A stretch of 6,703 bases of DNA from Acidobacteriota bacterium (GTDB lineage Bacteria; Acidobacteriota; Terriglobia; Terriglobales; Acidobacteriaceae), in the NCBI GenBank assembly GCA_021780095.1, contig JAJXZK010000011.1:1-6703 (forward strand), in the 5' to 3' direction. The notes under the pieces are model-generated. The model did no database searches and was not told where the DNA came from. It worked only from the letters and a program-made list of their open reading frames with translations. The position numbers and the translations under genes are program-made. Positions within the stretch are counted from its first letter, which is position 1. The number at the start of each line of letters is the position of its first letter. This document shows positions 1 through 5,180 of this stretch, one piece after another.

Positions 1-45
1 TAGAGTTCTTCTTCCGCGAAGGATTGGGCGCGTCCGCTTTGTGCT

Positions 46-73
46 TTGATCGTCTCTCTCGGTAGTATAGGAT
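46..73 (+). promoter_or_regulatory. Candidate sigma70 promoter for purA (weak)
   Basis: TTGATC (46-51) and TAGGAT (68-73) lie 16 bases apart; each matches the consensus at four of six positions. Transcription would begin near base 80, giving purA a leader of about 150 bases that includes the palindrome at 94-112. It is the best pair I found before purA, but a four-plus-four match occurs often by chance, and purA could instead be read from a promoter left of the window. Confidence 0.3.
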
Positions 74-93
74 TCTTATTTGAGTAGATGAAG

Positions 94-112
94 TGCTGGC
101 GAATCGCCAGCA
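94..112. repeat. 19-bp perfect palindrome in the purA leader
   Basis: TGCTGGCGA (94-102) and TCGCCAGCA (104-112) are exact inverted copies around a single A at 103. As DNA this is a good shape for a dimeric repressor site. As RNA it would form a seven-pair stem with a five-base loop. No T-run follows it, so it does not look like an intrinsic terminator. It lies about 20 bases after the candidate -10 box and 118 bases before the purA ATG. It does not resemble the E. coli PurR box. Confidence 0.6.
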
Positions 113-205
113 ACCCTCCTGCACAACATTGTTGCCATACCAATCGTGGCCGGACGCAATTGCAGCCGCCTTCTGAACCATGGAAGCGTCCGCGTGTCGG
201 GGCCC

Positions 206-225
206 CGGAAACGAGCGGAAACGAG
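206..225 (+). repeat. Tandem 10-bp duplication beside the purA start
   Basis: CGGAAACGAG occurs twice back to back (206-215 and 216-225), ending five bases before the purA ATG at 231. The second copy carries GGAA ten bases before the ATG, the only Shine-Dalgarno-like sequence there, so the duplication also doubles the possible ribosome-binding element. Confidence 0.6.
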
Positions 226-230
226 TCGAG

Positions 231-1556
231 ATGCAAGCGAAGACAGCAGTGGTATTGGGCGCCCAGTGGGGCGATGAAGGCAAAGGAAAGATTGTCGACG
301 TTCTTTCCGGAAGATTTTCCGTGGTGGCGCGCTATGCCGGCGGCCACAATGCAGGACACACTGTCATTATCGACGGCAAGAAGTTCATCCTGCAGCTAGT
401 GCCTTGCGGAGTACTGCGACCGGATTGCCGCGCCGTCATCGGCAACGGCGTTGTCCTGGATCCAATGGCGTTTTTGATCGAGGTAGCCCGGTTGAAGGAG
501 CTGGGAGTGGACGTCGCGGGACAGCTTTTTGTGTCGGACCGGGCACACGTAATTCTGCCGTATCACCGTATGATTGAGCTGGCGGCAGAAAATGCTCCAG
601 GGCGGATGAAGATTGGCACCACCAGCCGGGGCATCGGGCCGGCCTACGAAGACAAGATGAAGCGCGGCGGCCTGCGGGTGGTCGACCTGCTGAACATGGA
701 TCTGCTGCGCACGCACATTCAAAATGCGTGCCACGAAAAAAATACGATTGCGCATGCGCTGTTCGGCAGCGAGCCGCTGGACCCGAACAAGATGTACGAG
801 GAATATGCCCGTGCGGCGGAAGCGCTGGCGCCGTTTGTGGCCGATACCTCCCGCATGTTGAACGATGCGCTGAGGGCGGGCGGAAGCATCATGTTCGAGG
901 GGGCGCAGGGAACCTTGCTCGATATCGATCATGGGACGTATCCGTTTGTCACCTCTTCGTCGGCGACGGCTGGCGGAGCAGCCACGGGAACCGGCGTGGG
1001 GCCAACCAAGATTGGCACGGTCATTGGCGTGACCAAGGCATATGTGACGCGGGTGGGTGAAGGACCGTTCCCTACAGAGATTCACGATGCAAAGGGAGAG
1101 CTGATTCGAGCCCGTGGGCAGGAATATGGGGCGGTGACGGGACGGCCGCGGCGTTGCGGTTGGCTCGACCTGCCGCTGCTGCGTTACTCCACTCAGGTCA
1201 ACGGGACGGAATGGCTGGTAGTCACAAAGCTGGACGTGCTGGACACGCTGAAGGAAATCCCCGTGTGTACCGCCTACAGAATTCACGGAAAGATAACCGA
1301 CACCATTCCAGCGGATGTGCGAGGCTTGGAAGCAATTGAGCCAATCCTCACCACGATGAGGGGTTGGGACGGGGCGACCGAGAATGTTCGCACCTTCGAT
1401 GCCCTGCCGTCCGCGGCAAAAGAGTACTTGAAGTTTCTGGAAGAGGAATCCGGCGCGAAGATCGGAATGATTTCGACCGGACCCGATCGCGACCAGACGA
1501 TCGTGCTGCCCGAGTTCGAGGCCACGCTCGATCGGATGTCGGCGAGCTCAAAATGA
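231..1556 (+). CDS. purA: Adenylosuccinate synthase
   Basis: This enzyme joins IMP to aspartate using GTP to make adenylosuccinate, the first step from IMP to AMP, in the cytoplasm. The product is 441 residues; E. coli PurA is 432. Visible motifs are the GTP loop GAQWGDEGKGK (10-20) with the catalytic Asp15, the general-acid His43 within GGHNAGHT (37-44), GTTSRGIGP (129-137) in the IMP site, FEGAQGTLLDIDHGTYPF (222-239) and TGRPRRCGWLD (303-313) near the base-binding end. All key residues are present and the frame is intact. An in-frame ATG at 180 would add 17 residues, but family proteins begin close to the GAQWGDEGKGK loop and 231 has GGAA ten bases upstream, so I chose 231. No terminator is visible after the stop. 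Confidence 0.97.
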   Translation: MQAKTAVVLGAQWGDEGKGKIVDVLSGRFSVVARYAGGHNAGHTVIIDGKKFILQLVPCGVLRPDCRAVIGNGVVLDPMAFLIEVARLKELGVDVAGQLFVSDRAHVILPYHRMIELAAENAPGRMKIGTTSRGIGPAYEDKMKRGGLRVVDLLNMDLLRTHIQNACHEKNTIAHALFGSEPLDPNKMYEEYARAAEALAPFVADTSRMLNDALRAGGSIMFEGAQGTLLDIDHGTYPFVTSSSATAGGAATGTGVGPTKIGTVIGVTKAYVTRVGEGPFPTEIHDAKGELIRARGQEYGAVTGRPRRCGWLDLPLLRYSTQVNGTEWLVVTKLDVLDTLKEIPVCTAYRIHGKITDTIPADVRGLEAIEPILTTMRGWDGATENVRTFDALPSAAKEYLKFLEEESGAKIGMISTGPDRDQTIVLPEFEATLDRMSASSK

Positions 1557-1568
1557 TTGACCCTGGAA

Positions 1569-1602
1569 GAGGTTGCAATCTCGAGCGGTGAGGTTGCAAT
1601 CT
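1569..1602. repeat. 13-bp direct repeat, 21-bp period, between purA and the ABM gene
   Basis: GAGGTTGCAATCT occurs exactly at 1569-1581 and again at 1590-1602. The 21-base offset is two helical turns, so both copies face the same side of the DNA. Each copy has the palindromic core TTGCAA. The pair lies 13 bases after the purA stop and 85 bases before the next ATG. It could be a tandem operator or a small chance duplication; I found no promoter boxes next to it. Confidence 0.5.
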
Positions 1603-1673
1603 GCAGAGGCCTTGTCGCCAGTTTGCCTGCGACGCGATCCCCACGTAACGCGACAGACGGGAAGCATATCCCG

Positions 1674-1678
1674 AGGAG
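1674..1678 (+). promoter_or_regulatory. Ribosome binding site of the ABM gene
   Basis: AGGAG sits eight bases before the ATG at 1687. It is the best Shine-Dalgarno sequence in the window and fixes the start of this gene at 1687. Confidence 0.8.
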
Positions 1679-1686
1679 AAGCTGGA

Positions 1687-1974
1687 ATGATTTCATTTAT
1701 CGTGCGTATGCGATTTGCCCAGGAAGATCGCAAAGAGGTTCTGGATGCCGTGCAACAGCTGGCGGCGGCCTCTCGCCAGGAACCCGGATGCGTCAGTTAT
1801 ATTCCGCATGAGCTGGCTGGCGATTCCAGCCTGGTGATGATTTACGAGCAGTATCGTGACGAGGCGGCACTGGAAGCGCATCGGGCCTCGCCGCATTTTC
1901 ACAAATACGCGATCGGCGGACTTTTTCAGTGGATGAAGGAGCGCAGCGTCGAGGATTTGAACGCGCTGGCGTAA
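1687..1974 (+). CDS. Antibiotic biosynthesis monooxygenase (ABM)-fold protein
   Basis: A 95-residue protein of the dimeric alpha/beta-barrel ABM superfamily, the group that includes small quinol monooxygenases of the YgiN type. The pattern is typical: an N-terminal beta strand (ISFIVRMRF, 2-10), a helix rich in Ala and Gln (14-30), EPGCVSYIPHE (32-42), a strand LVMIYEQYRDE (49-59), then ALEAHRASPHFHKY (61-74). Members are cofactor-free oxygenases or simple dimeric binding proteins, and the substrate cannot be read from the sequence. The ATG at 1687 has a strong Shine-Dalgarno AGGAG (1674-1678) eight bases upstream; the longer open frame from 1573 has none and adds unrelated residues. The gene lies 130 bases after purA on the same strand and could be co-transcribed, but nothing links it to purine synthesis. 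Confidence 0.85.
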   Translation: MISFIVRMRFAQEDRKEVLDAVQQLAAASRQEPGCVSYIPHELAGDSSLVMIYEQYRDEAALEAHRASPHFHKYAIGGLFQWMKERSVEDLNALA

Positions 1975-2024
1975 ATTGAAGAGTGACGGAGCGGGGACAT
2001 CGTTGAAATTTTACGAATTATCCT

Positions 2025-2053
2025 TTGACTCCGGCGAAAGCTCGAACTAACAT
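2025..2053 (+). promoter_or_regulatory. Sigma70 promoter abutting the NTF2-like gene
   Basis: TTGACT (2025-2030, five of six matches) and TAACAT (2048-2053, four of six) are separated by the ideal 17 bases. Transcription should begin near 2060, only about six bases before the ATG at 2066. That leaves no room for a ribosome binding site, so the mRNA would be effectively leaderless. Confidence 0.55.
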
Positions 2054-2065
2054 CCCGATACAGCC

Positions 2066-2656
2066 ATGCGAGCGCAGTGTCACTCCACGATTCGATCTTC
2101 CGAAGCGCAGAGCCTCCCCCGCGGAAGTGCCGGAATTCTACTGCTGTTGCTTTGGCTTCCGGCTGCGAATTCCACGTCCCTGCCCCATCCTCACCCGCAG
2201 CCCAGGCAGGTTGTCCACATCATTGAGAAGCTGGAACGGATGTGGCAGCAGGCGGAGCTCACCGGCAATACGGGCACCATGACGACGATGCTTTCTGAGG
2301 ATTATCTGGGGATTTATGGCGATGGCACGCTCGCGACCAAGGCAGAAACCATTGCCAGCTTCAAAAGAGGCACGACAAAGTTCACTCAGATCCATACGTG
2401 GGACCGCAAGATTCGCGTGTTTGGCAGTACAGCCGTGGTGGTTTCGAAGGCGCACGTCACCGGCGAGCACGACGGAGAAAATCTCAGCGGTTACTATCGC
2501 TACACGCGCGTGTATCACCGTCATAATGGGGTGTGGCAGATTGTGAGCTTCGAAGCCAGTGCCAGCCATCCGCCCAAGCAAAAGCAAGACGCAGCGCCGG
2601 GCACGGAATCCGCGCCGACGACCGCTGAACCCGCGCCCGCCGCCCCGCCGCAGTGA
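2066..2656 (+). CDS. Exported DUF4440/NTF2-like protein
   Basis: A 196-residue protein with three parts. Residues 1-21 are a polar, basic lead followed by a hydrophobic run (about 22-34, ILLLLLWLPAA), which looks like a Sec signal peptide with possible cleavage near Ala34 to Ser36. Residues 49-165 match the DUF4440/SnoaL-like NTF2 fold: an opening helix (IIEKLERMWQQAELTGNT), LSEDYLGIYGDGT (77-89) with TKAETI (91-96), then alternating strands ending GVWQIVSFEAS (155-165). The tail (about 169-196) is rich in Pro, Ala, Thr and Glu and probably disordered. Family members are often small ligand-binding or scaffold proteins; the ligand is unknown, so no enzyme role is assigned. The ATG at 2066 has no Shine-Dalgarno but fits the promoter at 2025-2053. 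The next in-frame ATG falls after the signal sequence, within the NTF2 domain. Confidence 0.8.
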   Translation: MRAQCHSTIRSSEAQSLPRGSAGILLLLLWLPAANSTSLPHPHPQPRQVVHIIEKLERMWQQAELTGNTGTMTTMLSEDYLGIYGDGTLATKAETIASFKRGTTKFTQIHTWDRKIRVFGSTAVVVSKAHVTGEHDGENLSGYYRYTRVYHRHNGVWQIVSFEASASHPPKQKQDAAPGTESAPTTAEPAPAAPPQ

Positions 2657-2665
2657 TGTGATGCA

Positions 2666-3238
2666 TTAGCGCTTTTCTTGCAGCAGTGCCGCGTGCAGGC
2701 GCTCCCAGGTAATCTCGAGAGGCTCCGGTAAGACGCGAGTCTCGCCAATCACCGTCATAAAATTTGTGTCGCCCGACCACCGCGGCAGCATGTGCATGTG
2801 GAGATGGCCAGTCACTCCGGCGCCGGCGGCCTTCCCCAGGTTCATCCCGAGATTGATGCCTTCCGGGCGATAGATTTTTCTCAGGATGCGGTCCAGTTGT
2901 TGCGACATCGCCATCATCTCCTGGGCTTCCGCAGTTTCGAGCGTACCCAGCTCTGCGGTGTGAGCATAGGGCAGAATCATGACGTGGCCGGAGTTATACG
3001 GGAAGGCATTCAGGCAGATAAAACACCGCTCGCCGCGCGCAACGATGTTGGCGGCGCGATCGGCATCCGCAGGCGGCAGCCCTGCTTCGACGGCATGAGC
3101 GGAGGCCGCCAGCAAATTGCAAAACACGCACCCGGTATCTCCGGACCACGCGGCCAGTTCCGACGGCACCCCCTGGCGGGTGGCCGTGTCCACCGTACTG
3201 ACGTAGCGATAGCGCCAAGGAGTCCACAAGATATCCAT
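2666..3238 (-). CDS. HIT-family nucleotide hydrolase/phosphorylase
   Basis: A 190-residue histidine-triad protein. Residues 145-149 form the catalytic triad in GHLHMHMLPRW, where the central histidine (His147) attacks the alpha phosphate of a nucleotide. CVFC (37-40) is the CxxC pair that binds zinc in many members, and NAFPYNSGHVMILPYAHT (77-94) is the conserved nucleotide-binding strand region. The MDILWTPWRY start and the LPRWSGDTNF stretch resemble the group containing the mycobacterial Ap4A phosphorylase Rv2613c, so cleavage of diadenosine polyphosphates or other nucleotide adducts is likely; the substrate is inferred. The frame is open 50 codons further upstream, but that part is unlike the family, so I place the start at 3238. 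No Shine-Dalgarno precedes it. Its stop lies 9 bases from that of the convergent NTF2-like gene, and no terminator hairpin is visible between them. Confidence 0.92.
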   Translation of the reverse strand: MDILWTPWRYRYVSTVDTATRQGVPSELAAWSGDTGCVFCNLLAASAHAVEAGLPPADADRAANIVARGERCFICLNAFPYNSGHVMILPYAHTAELGTLETAEAQEMMAMSQQLDRILRKIYRPEGINLGMNLGKAAGAGVTGHLHMHMLPRWSGDTNFMTVIGETRVLPEPLEITWERLHAALLQEKR

Positions 3239-3245
3239 ACCGGGA

Positions 3246-3273
3246 AGTATAGCTGCGGATTGCCGATTCCCAA
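3246..3273 (-). promoter_or_regulatory. Sigma70 promoter abutting the HIT gene
   Basis: Read on the minus strand, TTGGGA (3273-3268, four of six) and TATACT (3251-3246, five of six) are 16 bases apart. The -10 box ends seven bases before the ATG at 3238, so transcription should begin at or within a base or two of the A of the start codon. This gives the HIT gene its own leaderless transcript, separate from the oxidoreductase gene upstream. Confidence 0.5.
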
Positions 3274-3341
3274 TGCCCACGGTCGGCTCAGTGCTGCGGC
3301 TGCATCGGAAGAAACCGCTCAACGATGATGCACCACGATGT

Positions 3342-4343
3342 TCAGAGATGAATGATGAGCTTGCCAATGTGAGAATCGCCAGGTTCAAGCAGGGAGATGA
3401 AAGCGTCGGGAGCTTTCTCTATGCCATCGATTACAGTTTCCTGGTGCAGCACTTTGCCGGCACGCAGCAGCGGAATCATTTCCGCCTGGAATGCGGGCAT
3501 GCGGTGAAGATGATCGGCGACCAGCAGACCCTGCATCCGCAAGCGGCGAATGATAATCTGGTGCAGATTTTTCGGTCCCGGCGATGGTGAGTTATACCCG
3601 GCGATAGCGCCGCACATCACAATACGGCCGTGATTGCGCATGGAACTCAGCGCGGCCTCCAACTGAGGACCGGCGGTGTTATCAAAATAGACGTGCAGTC
3701 CGTCCGGAGCGGCAATTTCCAACTGGCGCAGTGATTCCGTTTCGCGATAGTTGAAAGCGTAGTCAACGTGCAGCTGCTTTTTGAGAAACGCCACTTTGGC
3801 CGCCGAACCCGCACTGGCGATGACAGCGCAACCCTGCAATTTCGCCAATTGGCAGGCAACGCTGCCTACTGCACCACCCGCGGCAGAGATGAAGACCGTT
3901 TCCCGTTCCTTAATTTTCGCAATGTCGTTCAGACCGACCCACGCTGTTAAGCCCGTGGCTCCCAGAACGCCCAGATAGGCGGAGGGGGGCGCCACCGTTG
4001 CGTCGATCTTCCGCAACTGCGATGCCTGGCCGATGTAGTAATCGCGCCAGCCGCAGAAACTCAACACCCACGTGCTGGGACGGAAAGCGGCGTCGCGGGA
4101 TTGCAGCACCTGTCCAACCGCGGCGCCATCCAGAGCTTTGCCGACCGCGAACGGCATAATGTAGGACTTGCCCTCATTCATCCGGCCGCGCATGTAGGGA
4201 TCGATGGAGAAAAAAGAATTCCGGACGAGAACCTCTCCCGGCTGCAGTTCCGGCAGTTCAACGGTTGTAAGCGCGAAATTATCGCGTGTCGGCTCGCCTT
4301 GCGGACGAGAGACCAAACGTATTTCCTTTGCCTGGATATTCAT
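3342..4343 (-). CDS. NADP-dependent MDR oxidoreductase, CurA/prostaglandin-reductase type
   Basis: A 333-residue zinc-free member of the medium-chain dehydrogenase/reductase superfamily; E. coli CurA (YncB) is 345. Such enzymes use NADPH to reduce the double bond of alpha,beta-unsaturated ketones and aldehydes. Visible are the ADH_N_2-type lead (RPQGEPTRDNF, 13-23), FFSIDPYMRGRM (44-55), LGVLGATGLTAWVGL (124-138), the nucleotide-binding turn AAGGAVGS (154-161), AGSAAK (178-183) with Lys183 and Tyr199 where NADP-binding Lys and Tyr occur in relatives, YFDNTAGP (219-226) and GRIVMCGAIAGYN (239-251). The usual Gly-Asp before the W-V stretch at 92-93 is replaced by Ser-Thr. The start at 4343 fits family length; an in-frame ATG at 4361 adds six residues, and the open frame to 4466 adds unrelated sequence. 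Substrate unknown. Confidence 0.92.
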   Translation of the reverse strand: MNIQAKEIRLVSRPQGEPTRDNFALTTVELPELQPGEVLVRNSFFSIDPYMRGRMNEGKSYIMPFAVGKALDGAAVGQVLQSRDAAFRPSTWVLSFCGWRDYYIGQASQLRKIDATVAPPSAYLGVLGATGLTAWVGLNDIAKIKERETVFISAAGGAVGSVACQLAKLQGCAVIASAGSAAKVAFLKKQLHVDYAFNYRETESLRQLEIAAPDGLHVYFDNTAGPQLEAALSSMRNHGRIVMCGAIAGYNSPSPGPKNLHQIIIRRLRMQGLLVADHLHRMPAFQAEMIPLLRAGKVLHQETVIDGIEKAPDAFISLLEPGDSHIGKLIIHL

Positions 4344-4385
4344 GGTCGGCACGTGAGGCATCCTTGCATCCGATGATCGCGGACA

Positions 4386-4398
4386 CGAATCGGATTCG
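4386..4398. repeat. 13-bp palindrome upstream of the oxidoreductase gene
   Basis: CGAATC and GATTCG flank a single central base as an exact inverted repeat, 43 bases before the oxidoreductase ATG at 4343. Position and symmetry suit a repressor site such as a TetR- or MarR-type operator, which would be fitting for a reductase that handles reactive aldehydes. No regulator gene is in view, and the promoter it would control is not clear. Confidence 0.4.
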
Positions 4399-4477
4399 CG
4401 GCAATGCATTTCTTGTACTACCGCATTATCCGCCGTTCGCGGTGAGCATGGAAACCGCGGAGGCAAACTTTCGGACG

Positions 4478-4530
4478 GGGCGGGATAAATCGCCCTAACT
4501 GTCGCTGCTGCAGCGATGGGATTTTTCCCA
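4478..4530. repeat. Cluster of three adjacent inverted repeats
   Basis: Three exact stems lie in 53 bases: GGGCG/CGCCC (4478-4482 with 4491-4495, 8-base loop), TCGCTGC/GCAGCGA (4502-4508 with 4510-4516, 1-base centre) and TGGGA/TCCCA (4517-4521 with 4526-4530, TTTT loop). The second and third abut. No run of T or A beyond the third stem gives a classic terminator in either direction, so the role is open: a transcription barrier between the divergent genes, a repeat-element remnant, or part of an RNA. Confidence 0.5.
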
Positions 4531-4805
4531 GTTCTCGAGTGAGCCGTCGAATGTGGAGCACGTTTTGGATGCCCCGCAGAGCCTGCAGGTTGAGAGAATC
4601 AACATGCGGCCGAGCTCCGCGACGATTATGTTCGTGAAACGGGACGTTGACTCTGGTGGACATGATGACATCGGACGAGAACTCCTTCGCGGGGATGCCC
4701 CTTAACAAGGTTTCTAGTCAGAAATCGTTGGGCATGTCTGTGACCAAAATCACTCCCAATGGCGCTAATATTGTTTCGAGATCCATGGATGCAGTGCAGT
4801 TCTCG

Positions 4806-4835
4806 TTGACACTGTTTTCCACCGATTGATATAGT
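4806..4835 (+). promoter_or_regulatory. Strong sigma70 promoter, probably of rpsA
   Basis: TTGACA (4806-4811) is a perfect -35 box and TATAGT (4830-4835) matches the -10 consensus at five of six, with an 18-base spacer. This is the best promoter in the window. It predicts a start near 4842, almost exactly at the 5' foot of the first hairpin (4841-4883). No protein gene follows before rpsA, so it most likely drives rpsA through a leader of about 340 bases. Confidence 0.65.
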
Positions 4836-4919
4836 TTTAGTTGGGAGCGAGGCGGCCTAGGACTCACGCGCTCCGTTTCCCAATCCAGGGTTCCTTTTCT
4901 TCCCGGGCTCAAAATCTCG

Positions 4920-4935
4920 AACATGCCTGTTTTTT
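4920..4935 (+). terminator. Weak terminator-like hairpin inside the rpsA leader
   Basis: AACA (4920-4923) can pair with TGTT (4928-4931) around TGCC, and a run of six T covers 4930-4935. The stem is short and AT-rich, so termination would be inefficient. If it works at all, it would release a short RNA of about 95 bases from the promoter at 4806-4835 or attenuate rpsA. Confidence 0.2.
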
Positions 4936-5163
4936 AGGTACCACCCAGGGGGTCGCTTTCTGACTTTTAGGTGATGGTGCCACCGACAGCGTTTCGAGCG
5001 AATAGCTAGAGAGAGAAGCCCCCGGATTTCACGTCCGGCTGAGATGCCCTTTCGACAGCCAGTCGCCGCGGCGACCGCAGCCGGCTTGAATGGACGACCT
5101 TCGGTTTCGTCATGGAACCGGGTGGTTGCCCGATACGACGTGCCCGTCGCGCCGTATGAGTCC

Positions 5164-5167
5164 GGAG
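5164..5167 (+). promoter_or_regulatory. Candidate Shine-Dalgarno of rpsA
   Basis: GGAG lies 13 bases before the ATG at 5181, farther than the usual 5-9. It is the only purine-rich match near the start. It overlaps a segment (5158-5165) that could pair with 5022-5029, which would hide it. Confidence 0.4.
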
Positions 5168-5180
5168 CCCCCTAAGCCTT

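Larger units (their letters stand above)
4344..4805. other. Gene-poor divergent intergenic region
   Basis: About 460 bases with no gene I can support. It holds the palindrome at 4386-4398, a cluster of three inverted repeats at 4478-4530 and a 10-bp palindrome ATCCATGGAT at 4781-4790, which ends 15 bases before the rpsA -35 box. Short open frames exist on both strands: plus 4647-4829 (60 codons), and minus 4708-4418 and 4924-4718, which share one frame split by a single TGA. None has a good Shine-Dalgarno or a motif I recognise. They may be chance frames or remains of a decayed gene. Confidence 0.6.
4842..5180 (+). promoter_or_regulatory. Long structured 5' leader of rpsA
   Basis: The stretch between the predicted transcript start and the S1 ATG can form a string of hairpins, listed left to right. 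TTGGGA (4841-4846) pairs with TCCCAA (4878-4883), or GGAGCG (4844-4849) with CGCTCC (4869-4874). CCAGGG (4885-4890) pairs with CCCGGG (4902-4907), one mismatch. GGTACCA (4937-4943) pairs with TGGTGCC (4975-4981). CCGGA (5022-5026) pairs with TCCGG (5034-5038). GTCGC (5062-5066) pairs with GCGAC (5071-5075). GACGA (5093-5097) pairs with TCGTC (5107-5111). CGGG (5119-5122) pairs with CCCG (5129-5132). ATACGACGTG (5133-5142) pairs with CGCGCCGTAT (5148-5157), one mismatch. It contains no open frame I believe in. S1 represses its own mRNA in E. coli, so autoregulation is a reasonable inference. All pairing was found by eye. Confidence 0.5.

Noticed and set aside
396..1286. 296-codon open frame on the minus strand
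   Set aside because: It lies wholly opposite purA, which carries all its catalytic motifs; the minus product resembles nothing I know.
1553..1591. ATGA overlap at the purA stop that would start a 12-codon frame
   Set aside because: The frame ends at once and has no ribosome-binding site; the ATGA overlap is coincidental.
2657..2665. Shared bidirectional terminator between the converging NTF2-like and HIT genes
   Set aside because: Only 9 bases separate the stops, and I see no GC-rich stem with a T-run on either strand around them.
4647..4829. 60-codon plus-strand open frame (starting MTLVDMMTSDE)
   Set aside because: It runs into the rpsA promoter boxes, has no Shine-Dalgarno and matches no family I can name. 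Its VTKITPNGANIV stretch is faintly PilZ-like, but too short to support a call.
5030..5060. CTGAGATGCCC resembling part of a TPP riboswitch
   Set aside because: The other conserved TPP elements (the GGGGTGC arm and the CTGATCTGGATAATGCCAGCG block) are absent, and the downstream gene is rpsA, not a thiamine gene.
5051..5080. CAGTCGCCGCGGCGACCGC, reminiscent of the start of RNase P RNA
   Set aside because: The hallmark GAGGAAAGTCCGGGCTCC and the rest of the catalytic core do not follow; the likeness is limited to a GC-rich palindrome.
5010..5180. Group II intron-like fragments (CACGTCCGG and GCCGTATGAGTCCGG)
   Set aside because: There is no recognisable domain V hairpin with its AGC triad and no intron-encoded reverse transcriptase. 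The short likenesses can arise from GC-rich hairpins.
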